DNA from: Muraenolepis orangiensis
Lineage: Eukaryota > Chordata > Actinopteri > Gadiformes > Muraenolepididae
DNA: 64,000 bases
Direction of reading: 5' to 3'
Assembly (NCBI GenBank): GCA_027704905.1
Contig: CM051018.1
Location: 24,761,704-24,825,703 of the forward strand
In this document: positions 48,360 through 57,071 of the stretch, one piece after another
How the letters are laid out: the number at the start of each line of letters is the position of its first letter
Position numbering within the stretch: position 1 is the stretch's first letter
Notes under the pieces: model-generated
What the model was told of the DNA's origin: nothing
Seen by the model: only the letters and a program-made list of their open reading frames with translations
Databases searched by the model: none
Program-made: the position numbers and the translations under genes

Positions 48360-48407
<48 letters not shown>
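48190..48407. repeat. (TA)n array with ttaatagg interruptions
   Basis: About 215 bp of TA and TTAATA, ending exactly where the duplicated Harbinger unit begins. Confidence 0.95.
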
Positions 48408-48409
<2 letters not shown>

Positions 48410-48726
48410 GGAATTATAACTTTCTAAATGTTATACTTGCCGGTTAACAATAGTCGTGGTCAGGGGGCGCCTCCTCCAGGGCAGACACCTCTGCAGACAG
48501 CTGGTCACGCCAGGGAGTACCACTTACTTCCTCCAAATCATTCTCCCCCTCATCCTCAGGCTCATCCTCCGGGGGCATGATGTCACTAGCCCCCAGGCAG
48601 ATGTTGTGGAGGATGGCACATGTTGTTATGACCTGAAAAAACATTGTTAAAAAAAAAGTATACTTCCTGCTAAATAATAATGCCTCCTGTGTGATTAACT
48701 GTTATCCAGTATTGTAAAAAGATTCT

Positions 48727-48919
48727 TGTAGTAACTTGAGCAATGATACGGACCACAAAAGAGTGCAGTATAGACTTGTTTGTTTATATCGAAAAGCTGG
48801 TAGCATGTACAGAGTTCACTTGTCAATACGGAAGCAGCAGAAGTGCAATACTGGTGGTCTTTTATACTAGAGCTCCCCTAGTGGTGTAACACAAAACAGA
48901 TATCATATACATTACAACA
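48727..48919 (-). repeat. Gypsy 3' LTR
   Basis: On minus it begins TGTTGTAATG and ends GTTACTACA; same as the 5' LTR. A gaccaccagtattgcacttc segment lies near its middle. Confidence 0.95.
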
Positions 48920-49021
48920 CTGCTCCCCCACTAAATTTCAACATTCCATGAATACAAATAAACTTGTCATTTTCTTTTATACACATGTGCACCTACACAT
49001 TCAATTTAGCACTTAAAGTGA

Positions 49022-50902
49022 CTAACTAAGAATCAGTCTGTCAGGAGGTCTTCGAACACGCTGTGACCTGCGTACGATCTCCGGTGCTGTAGATGGAACT
49101 GCTGGTGTAGGTGTTTTGGGTGGTTCAGGTGCCAGGTCCACAGGAGGTGTCTGTGGGTCCATAGTCAACTGTTCCTCCTCTACCAGGGGTGCAGACTCTT
49201 CCCCGGGTGACCTTTCCTCTGGTGATACTCCCACAGTAGTCTGGCTCACCAGGGGAAACTCTGAGGTACTGACGATCTCTGGGCCTGTGTCATGACGCAA
49301 GCGGATGTGGTCTTGATGTCTGCGAAACACTCGTCCATCAGTTAGTTCAACAACATATGAGAGAGGACCCCTCTGCGTCAGGATAACACCCGGTAGCCAT
49401 TTCTGATTATAGTTATTGCTGAAATTTCTCATATAGATTATATTACCGGGTTTCAGCGATCTCTCTCGTGCATGTTGATCATGTCCCTCCTTCTGCTTTT
49501 CCTGCTTTCTCACCACCATGGCCTTGATGTCTGGACGCAGCAGGTCCAGCTTTGACTTAGGCCTACGCCCCATCAACATCTCTGCTGGAGAACGTCCAGT
49601 GGTGGTCTGTGGAGTCAGGCGGTATTTAAAAAGGAAACGGGAAAGCCTGGTTTTTAGAGAATCACCTTTCATTCGTTTCAGACCCTCCTTCACCGTCTGG
49701 ACAGCTCGCTCTGCCAATCCATTCGAGGCTGGGTGGAAAGGAGCAGTACGAACATGCCTAATTCCATTCTGTTTCATAAACTCACCAAACAGCTCACTGG
49801 TGAAAGTTGGACCATTATCCGTAACTACACTGTCAGGCAACCCATGGATTGCAAAAACTTGTCTGAGCTGGTCTATGGTTGTGGGTGCTGTTATGTTGCT
49901 CATGATGTGTGATTCTATCCACTTCGAGTGGGCATCCACCATTATGAGAAACATCTCCCCCATGAACGGACCAGCAAAGTCCAGATGTAGTCTAGACCAG
50001 GGGTGGTCTGGCCACTCCCATGGATGCAATGGGGCTGGTGGTGACATGTGCTGATTAGACTGGCATTGTGTGCATGCTCTCACCTTGTTCTCCAGATCTA
50101 AGTCCATCTTGGGCCACCAGACATAGGACCTTGCCAGGCTCTTCATTCGCGACACACCTGGATGGGTCTCATGTATCTCTTCCACAATCTGTGAGCGACC
50201 TGGGGGAGGGACGACTACCCTTGCACCCCAGAATATGCAGCCATCCTGTAGGCTGAGTTCTGTCTTGCGTTTGGTGTACGGTTTCAGTTCCTCACTGACA
50301 ACCACACTGGGCCAGCCCTGTAGCAGGTACATCTTAACTTTGGACAGCACTGGGTCTCTCTCTGTCCACTGCTTGACTTGGGCTGCCTTTACAGGTGTCT
50401 GTGACAACTGTTCCAATGAAAACACCGTCTCTGGCGGCACAAAGGTAGAGGCAGGCATCTCCAGCAATGGCAGGCGACTCAATGCATCAGCATTTGCGTT
50501 GTCCCTCCCTGCTCTGTACTGAATGGTGTACTGGTAGGCTGACAAGATGAGTGCCCACCGTTGGATTCTTGCTGACGCTAGCGGAGGAATACAGCGCGTC
50601 TCACTGAAAAGGCTCATCAGTGGTTTATGGTCGGTGTAGATCTTGAACACACGGCCATATATATACTGATGAAAACGCTTTACTGCAAAAACCACAGCTA
50701 GCCCCTCTTTGTCTAACTGTGAGTAACCTTTCTCTGCAGCCGTCAGCGTCCTTGAGGCAAATCCCACTGGTCTCTCGGATCCATCTTCCATGACATGGGA
50801 GAGGACTGCCCCCACACCATAGGGGGAGGCATCACATGAGAGCACCATCTCTTTTTCTGGATCATAGTGCACCAGCAGCTTTGCTGGTGCACTATGACTC
50901 AT
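49022..50902 (-). CDS. Gypsy pol fragment: RNase H and integrase
   Basis: Open frame of 626 codons; the first residues (M-S-H-S-A-P) come from the hairpin junction, so the start is accidental and the natural polyprotein would continue upstream. RNase H occupies about 1-140 (L-S-C-D-A-S-P-Y-G-V-G, Y-S-Q-L-D-K-E, Y-T-D-H-K-P-L, N-A-D-A-L-S-R). The integrase zinc finger has H-x3-H and C-T-Q-C at about 240-280. The core shows L-D-F-A-G-P-F, V-V-T-D-N-G-P-T-F and N-G-L-A-E-R-A (Asp, Asp, Glu). The C-terminal part contains a Pro-rich region and ends R-R-P-P-D-R-L-I-L-S. No lesion within the frame. Confidence 0.9.
   Translation of the reverse strand: MSHSAPAKLLVHYDPEKEMVLSCDASPYGVGAVLSHVMEDGSERPVGFASRTLTAAEKGYSQLDKEGLAVVFAVKRFHQYIYGRVFKIYTDHKPLMSLFSETRCIPPLASARIQRWALILSAYQYTIQYRAGRDNANADALSRLPLLEMPASTFVPPETVFSLEQLSQTPVKAAQVKQWTERDPVLSKVKMYLLQGWPSVVVSEELKPYTKRKTELSLQDGCIFWGARVVVPPPGRSQIVEEIHETHPGVSRMKSLARSYVWWPKMDLDLENKVRACTQCQSNQHMSPPAPLHPWEWPDHPWSRLHLDFAGPFMGEMFLIMVDAHSKWIESHIMSNITAPTTIDQLRQVFAIHGLPDSVVTDNGPTFTSELFGEFMKQNGIRHVRTAPFHPASNGLAERAVQTVKEGLKRMKGDSLKTRLSRFLFKYRLTPQTTTGRSPAEMLMGRRPKSKLDLLRPDIKAMVVRKQEKQKEGHDQHARERSLKPGNIIYMRNFSNNYNQKWLPGVILTQRGPLSYVVELTDGRVFRRHQDHIRLRHDTGPEIVSTSEFPLVSQTTVGVSPEERSPGEESAPLVEEEQLTMDPQTPPVDLAPEPPKTPTPAVPSTAPEIVRRSQRVRRPPDRLILS
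50862..50897. repeat. Hairpin at a gypsy rearrangement junction
   Basis: Sixteen-base arms (tcatagtgcaccagca and tgctggtgcactatga) around a gctt loop, exactly where sense RNase H sequence stops and the inverted piece starts. Confidence 0.95.
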
Positions 50903-51011
50903 CTTGTCAGCCTACCAGTACACCATTCAGTACAGAGCAGGGAGGGACAACGCAAATGCTGATGCATTGAGTCGCCTGCCATTGCTGGAGATGCCTGCCT
51001 CTACCTTTGTG
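50898..51011 (+). repeat. Inverted 114-bp copy of the RNase H end
   Basis: Reverse complement of 50438-50551 with no difference I can see; on plus it codes Y-Q-Y-T-I-Q-Y-R-A-G-R-D-N-A-N-A-D-A-L-S. Confidence 0.95.
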
Positions 51012-51123
51012 TGTATTTACAGTGACATATTGTTTCGAATCCTCATCTAAAAGTAACTGCTGGTAAGCGTGGCTCATATCAAGCTTCGTGAACAGCTTAC
51101 ATCCCATCCTCGTCGCCAAAATA

Positions 51124-51316
51124 TGTAGTAACTTGAGCAATGATACGGACCACAAAAGAGTGCAGTATAGACTTGTTTGTTTATATCGAAAAGCTGGTAG
51201 CATGTACAGAGTTCACTTGTCAATACGGAAGCAGCAGAAGTGCAATACTGGTGGTCTTTTATACTAGAGCTCCCCTAGTGGTGTAACACAAAACAGATAT
51301 CATATACATTACAACA
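51124..51316 (-). repeat. Gypsy 5' LTR and primer-binding region
   Basis: Identical to the 3' LTR. The sequence following it on minus (ttttggcgacgaggatggga) starts like a tRNA primer site (tggcgacg) and merges directly into RT codons K-L-F-T-K-L-D-M-S-H-A-Y-Q-Q. Confidence 0.9.
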
Positions 51317-52359
51317 ATTCTGTTGAATGATTACTTACCTGAGGTACGAAGGTGTGGTTCACCTCCAGCGCTTGCAGGAAGATGGCCCGAAACCTGGTCT
51401 TCATCATCCCAAAGGCACGCTCTATAATGGAGCGTGCCCTGGAATGATGGCCATTGAAGCGCTGGGCAGCCACACCTCGAATGGGCCTCTTGTAGGGAGT
51501 GATGAGGGGGAGGGGTTGTTGGAGGCACGGGTACCCGCCATCTGCAAGTATAAAGTGCCCTGGAGGAGGGTAGACCGACTCCTTGTACAGTGGGCTGTGC
51601 CGGAGTACCCTAGCGTCATGCACTGACTCGGGCCAGCCCACGTATGTGTCGATGAAGCGCCCCTGATGGTCACAAACTACCTGCAGAGTAATGGATGCAA
51701 ATCATTTCCGATTGACGTAGCGCTGACGTCCAGGGCCGCCTGGTGGCACGATGCGGACATGGCAGCCGTCAATTGCGCCACCTGCCTTGTTGAAGGCCCT
51801 GTGTCTTGCCAGCCCTGCAAACCCACGGCAAATAGCCTCCAGGTCTTCCGGCGTCTTTGGCAGATAGATGACAACATCTCGAATGTCCACCACCTCCTCA
51901 GTGACCCTATGGACGATGCGGTGGACAGTGGTGCGAGGCATCGAGAAGACCCTGGAGACCACCCTGTATGATGTCCCACTTGCTAACCAGAAGAGGGAAC
52001 ACCAGGGTCTCGATTGTGGCACCCCACCTGTGTCTCCGTTCCTGGCTTAGCAGCGTCATAAGTACAGCCAGGGCCTCCCTGCTCAGCCGAAAGTCAGGCC
52101 GAGTGTCCTCGTCGTTAAAAAAACGGAGGAGCACAGGGACATTGACATTGATCCTCGTGTACATTCTTGGCTGTTACGGGAAAGGTGACAACAAATGGTT
52201 AGATAAACAGCTACATACTGTGGAGAGCTTAGACAGATCAGGCTTACAGTTTTTCTCTATTGCTTAAACACATTTTGCGATACTGCCCTCACTTTTCACA
52301 AAACTCTAAACACAAAACACTTTTCTAAAGCTACGTACACACAACCTCACAGTCTCTTT

Positions 52360-52580
52360 TCAAAACCAACCCATCACACCAAAACAGTTGCTCATATGCT
52401 CAAAACCAACCCATCACACCAAAACAGTTGCTCATATGCTCAAAACCAACCCATCACACCAAAACAGTTGCTCATATGCTCAAAAGCAACCCATCACACC
52501 AAAACAGTTGCTCATATGCTCAAAAGCAAACTTTGACACCAAAACAGTTGCTCATATGCTCAAAAGCAAACTTTGACACC
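52360..52580. repeat. 40-bp subterminal tandem repeats of the Tc1-like element
   Basis: About 5.5 units of cagttgctcatatgctcaaa plus accaacccatcacaccaaaa, the later ones with agcaaactttgaca. They lie between the transposase stop and the element's left end. Confidence 0.93.
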
Positions 52581-52975
52581 ACAATACCGCTCAAGGCCTG
52601 CAAAAATGTAAACACTACTGAGCATCATTAACCACGTTACCCAAAAAATTGAAAACACCATTTTCAGAGTGTGAGACTTCTTTTTTTTTACAGTTTCACA
52701 ACTGCCAGGATGCATTTGAGCAACCCTTATTTATTCTCAAATATGTATTGGGCATTTACTATAGATTTGTGCATTTCATAGGAATAATGAATAATACATA
52801 AAATGCAGTAATATCACAACGTAATGCAGAAAATGAGTACTGTAAACTCCATGGAGGATCCATTACACACAATAGATACAGTACAGTAACAATTGAAAAC
52901 ACAATGTTCAGGGTGCGATTTCTTTTATTACAGTACGTTGTACATGTAAATTGACACAGTATGTTGACACTGAAA

Positions 52976-54546
52976 TCATTGGGCGGCATCACGTCGTCGG
53001 GCTGGGTCGGGCCACAGTACCTCATCAACGTCACAGGCAATATTGTCCATAGCCAAACATCGTGGGAAGAATGCCCTGGCATGCCGCACCCAGCCTTGGA
53101 ACGCCTCCACAGCCACATCATCACAGGCCAGGTCCATAGCCCTGAGAAGGTTCTCTCTGGTGTACGGTTGGCGGTCATAGACCTTCCACCGCCATGATGA
53201 GAAGAACTCTTCTATTGGGTTTAGGAATGGAGAGTAGGGTGGCAGACACACATTAATAAATTGCTGGTTGATGTTAAACCACTCTCTGACCTGGATGCTG
53301 CGATGGAAACTAACATTGTCCCAGAAGATGACATATATGGGAAGATCAGCCGGCCCAGGATTCTGCTGGTCGTTCGGGTGGTCATGGTCATGCAAAACTT
53401 CTCTGAGCTCTCCTAGGAAGGTGAGGAGACGCTCAGTGTTGTAGGCACCAAGTTCAGCATGCCGGTGGAGAAGCCCTCTAGAACTCATGGCAGCGCAGAG
53501 GGTGATGTTTCCTCCACGTTGGCCGGGCACATCAACGATAGCTCTCTGTCCTATGATGTTACGGCCTCTCCTCCTCCTTTTTGTGAGGTTGAAGCCAGCC
53601 TCATCCACAAATATAAATTCATGGGGTCTGGCCATGGACTCCAACTCGAAGATCCTCTGTGGAAACAAATTGCGTTTTCAGGTGTTCAGAAAGACAGTCA
53701 ATACAGCACATTACAGTACGATAGTATAGTATTGTATGTAAAGTACTGTAGGCCACCGTGTACATAGATTGTACTGTACTTACTTGCACATACTGGTGAC
53801 GGAGGTGCTTTATTCTGTCAGAGTTGCGCTCAAAGGGTACCCTATAGGCCTGCTTCATGCGTACTCTCTGGCGCTTGAGGACTCTGTCTATGGTTGTCAG
53901 GCTAACATCGTCAATGTTCGGAAAGTTCATATTGTCACCAATGATCCTCTCCCGTATCTCCCGTAGTCTCAGCACATTGTTCTCCCGAACCATATCCACA
54001 ATGAGGACCTCTTGGGCTGGTGTGAATCTGGAAGCCCTCCCACCTGCAAATGGCAATCTTTCAACTCTAGAGAAAGTAGTGACTAAAAAAATAGTACATA
54101 CAGTACCTGTTGTGTTCTCTGAAGGCCCGAATAATGGTGGCCACTGAGAATCTGCTTAGGTTTGGTTGGACTCGTTGTCCAGCTTCGGTCATTGTCATGC
54201 CGTGGACAATGACGTGGTCAATGACTGTTGCTCTCATTTCATTTGTGATGAAAATGCGTTGTCTTGCTCGCCCTCCTTCTCCTCTCCCTCCTTGGCCCGC
54301 TCCTCTACCTCCTTGACCTGCTCCTCTCCCTCCTTGGCCTGCTCCTCTACCTCCTTGACCTGCTCCTCTCCCTCCTTGACCTGCTCCTCTCCCTCCTTGG
54401 CCTGCTCCTCTCCCTCCTTGGCCTGCTCCTCTCCCTCCTCTGACAAAAACTCCTCTCCCTCCTCTGGCACGAACTCCTCTCCCTCCTCTGGCACGAACTC
54501 CTCTCCCTCCTCTGGCACGAACTCCTCTTCTTCCTTGATCATCCAT
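52976..54546 (-). CDS. Tc1/mariner-type transposase, three exons, 467 residues
   Basis: Cut-and-paste DNA transposase. Exons: 54107-54546, 53784-54066 and 52976-53656, with introns of 40 and 127 bp (gtactg..ctctag and gtaagt..tccacag) and phases that join exactly. Residues 1-90 are a Gly/Arg-rich tandem repeat (G-G-R-G-A-G-Q), like an RGG box. Residues 95-145 hold a helix-turn-helix (V-I-D-H-V-I-V-H-G-M-T-M-T-E-A-G), and exon 2 a second HTH with V-P-F-E-R-N. The DDE core in exon 3 has F-V-D-E-A-G-F, I-F-W-D-N-V-S-F-H and P-F-L-N-P-I-E-E; 35 residues separate the second Asp from the Glu (DD35E by my count). It ends R-R-R-D-A-A-Q with no stop or frameshift. Introns are unusual for Tc1 elements; I do not assign a named family. 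Confidence 0.87.
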
Positions 54547-54574
54547 TTTTGTTTGGAACCTTCAGCAAACTGAC

Positions 54575-54581
54575 TTATATA
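54575..54581 (-). promoter_or_regulatory. TATA box of the Tc1-like transposase gene
   Basis: TATATAA on minus, in the context cacctatataagtcag, about 30 bp upstream of the ATG at 54546. The 5' leader would be very short, so transcription may start close to the start codon. Confidence 0.55.
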
Positions 54582-55282
54582 GGTGTGGTCACATCATTTG
54601 CAATAGGTGTTTTCAATTATGAGTCGTTGTGTTTACTGAATGACACCAGGTGTGTTCATTGTGTTCAGGTTTTGCTGACTGTGTGGCATTTTGCATCACA
54701 TGAGCTTCACAATGCATATTTGAGCAGAGATATATGCTAAATGTGTTTTAGCAAGGCAAAATGTGTTTAGAGTTTTGAGAAAAAGGGGATGGGTTTTGTG
54801 AACAGTGTCTACAGGTGAATTGTGTTTGTGGTTGTGGCAAATGGGGGGTAGTTTTACTAAATGTGTTTAGGCAACTGGTCATTTGGTTTAGAGTACTGGG
54901 TTTTGTGTCTTAGCAATCGAGAAAAACTGTAAAGGCTATCTATCTATCATCAGTCTACTCGACCTATTTTAGCTGATCTATAACAAAACTATTTGGTATA
55001 TTAAAGTGTAATATATGAAAGTATGGTTAAGGTTTTCTAAATAGTTAACTTACATTAGCCATATACCGTATTTTCGGGACTATAAGGCGCACCGGACTAT
55101 AAGGCGCACCGTCAATGAATGGCCTATTTTAGATTTTTTTCCATACATAAGACGCACCAGACTATAAGGCGCACGCATTATAAGTCAACAAAACAGTCAG
55201 ATACCGTAACTCAGTCAGGCAAACTGTATTAATACAATACAAACCAGCAGTGCAAAAACTGAACGTTATTCAAACGTTAATG

Positions 55283-55852
<570 letters not shown>

Positions 55853-56050
55853 AACCGCTTTGTGCCCTCGGAAACTCTTTTTAGTCTTCTTCACTTGGCG
55901 CAGGTCTTCTTCCTGCTTCCTCCATTTCCGTACCATTGATTTATTTATATTGAATTCTCTCGCTGCTGCTCGATTCCCATGTTCAACTGCATGACTGATA
56001 GCCTTGAGTTTGAACTCTGCGTCGTAAGCGTGTCTCTTCAAAGGCGCCAT
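55853..56050 (-). pseudogene. pogo-like transposase N-terminal HTH fragment
   Basis: The Met at 56050 opens M-A-P-L-K-R-H-A-Y-D-A-E-F-K-L-K-A-I, then A-V-E-H-G-N-R-A-A-A-R-E-F-N-I-N-K-S-M-V-R-K-W-R. This is the helix-turn-helix of pogo/Tigger and POGK-like proteins, which bind the element's ends. Translation then enters the LTR after F-R-G-H-K. CENP-B and DDE domains are absent. Confidence 0.75.
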
Positions 56051-56463
56051 TTTTGGGTCTTTATTTGTGTGGTTGTACACGGCGCCGTTAATTGGTTGAT
56101 CCATATATAAGGCGCACCGGACTATAAGGCGCACCGTCGGTTTTTGAGAAAATTTACGGTTTTTAAGTGCGCCTTATAGTCCCGAAAATACGGTAAACTA
56201 CGTTAACTAACTTGTCTAAATTGTTGCTTTGTTAACTTTTTCACTTTAATGTTCGCTTTACACCGCTTTACCAAGATTAACAAATCTTTATTTACCTGCC
56301 CATGGTTCTCTCTTTGCCGAAATAACAACAAACGTCGACGCCGGCGGTGAAACTCCAGCTCAAATTACATCAACATAAACAGAGTACAAATAACTACAAA
56401 TAATAACAATAATTTAATTTGATATCTATCTCAATTAAAGACATTATGTGAAAGAACACTTAC

Positions 56464-57060
56464 CACCAACATCTGCCCAGATGAACTTGTAATCTGCGTC
56501 CACCAGGGCCATCATCACCACAGAGTAGAATCCCTTGTAGTTGTAGTAGGTTGATCCTGAAGAGTTAGGGCATCTGCAGGCAACATGTTTGCCGTCAAGG
56601 GCACCGCAACAGTGAAGGAAGTTCCACTTTGTCCTGAACTGGTTTGCAATCTCACGCCAGGCTTCAGGAGTGCTTGGAGGGGTCATCACTTCGTCCAGAT
56701 ACTCGTCAACGATCGCCTGGTACACTTCACGGATGAGGACGGAGATTGTGTTGGATGGAACACGCCACCCAAACTTCATGTCGGCATACTTGGATCCAGA
56801 GGCCAAATGTCGCAGTGTCACCGCCAGTTTCAGGCCAGGTTCGAGGGGCTCTCGGTAGAAGGTGCTGCTTCGTCAATCTGCCTCTGACACGCTCAAGGAT
56901 CTCATCAAACATTTCAGGTGGCATGCGCATGAAGTTCGTGAAGGAACTGGGGTCCTCCCGGCAAAGCTCAACAATGAGTTTGTCGTACAGTCCAAACTCT
57001 TGGCGCCTCAAGATCCATGATTTAGTCCAGCACTGTCGTCTTCGTCGGGGTCTTCTTCTC
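56464..57060 (-). pseudogene. Second HARBI-like transposase (gene i), copy A, lacking its start
   Basis: Reads L-R-R-Q-E-F-G-L-Y-D-K-L-I-V-E-L, F-M-R-M-P-P-E-M-F, a frameshift at T-K-Q, then V-T-L-R-H-L-A-S-G, G-A-L-D-G-K-H-V-A (first catalytic Asp) and A-L-V-D-A-D-Y-K-F, to a gtaagtg donor. Its 5' end was cut off at the duplication junction. The C-terminal exon with the other catalytic residues is not found downstream. Confidence 0.8.
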
Positions 57061-57071
57061 GGGGTCTTCTT

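Larger units (their letters stand above)
48727..51316 (-). mobile_element. Ty3/gypsy retrotransposon, young, internally rearranged
   Basis: 2590 bp, minus orientation, with 193-bp LTRs at 48727-48919 and 51124-51316 that I find identical, and a 5-bp target duplication attct (48722-48726, 51317-51321). The empty site is intact in unit B (aaaagattctgttg near 57387). A polypurine-like gtgggggagcag precedes the 3' LTR. Gag, protease and most of RT are missing; an RT strip (51012-51123) adjoins the 5' LTR, followed by an inverted RNase H piece and then RNase H-integrase. Needs helper proteins to move. Confidence 0.93.
48444..52170 (-). pseudogene. HARBI1-like transposase (DDE_Tnp_4), copy A, split by a gypsy insertion
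   Basis: Exon 2 (51339-52170) starts at a ttacgggaa-side acceptor with P-R-M-Y-T-R-I-N-V and exon 3 is 48444-48632 (V-I-T-T-C-A-I-L-H-N-I to D-H-D-Y-C). The gypsy element lies inside the intron between them; Tc1-like and pogo-like insertions lie in the upstream intron, and a leader exon equivalent to B's would be near 56300. Two lesions: an extra G near 51995 shifts the frame after I-E-T-L-V-F, and a TGA at 51702-51704 follows Y-V-N-R-K. The catalytic contexts A-I-D-G-C, L-A-D-G-G-Y and S-I-I-E-R-A-F remain. Harbinger transposases cut and paste DNA; this copy cannot make a full protein. Confidence 0.85.
52247..54929 (-). mobile_element. Intron-containing Tc1/mariner-type element
   Basis: 2683 bp flanked by TA on both sides (52245-52246, 54930-54931); unit B shows the empty site ggcttaaaggc. 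Terminal inverted repeats: cagtttttctctattgctta at the left, cagtttttctcgattgctaa read from the right end. It contains a three-exon transposase gene, a TATA box and a block of 40-bp subterminal repeats. It looks complete and young enough to be a candidate autonomous copy. A dead relative lies at 28.8-30.6 kb. Confidence 0.92.

Noticed and set aside
52976..53668. Reading exon 3 of the Tc1-like gene as a stand-alone gene starting at M-F-P-Q-R
   Set aside because: The first four codons lie in the intron; a clean tccacag acceptor at 53657 and phase agreement with exon 2 show it is a downstream exon.
54166..54573. Ser/Pro-rich plus frame and Glu-rich minus frame over the transposase N-terminus
   Set aside because: Alternative frames of the tandem G-G-R-G-A-G-Q coding repeat; only the frame that splices into the DDE exons is supported.
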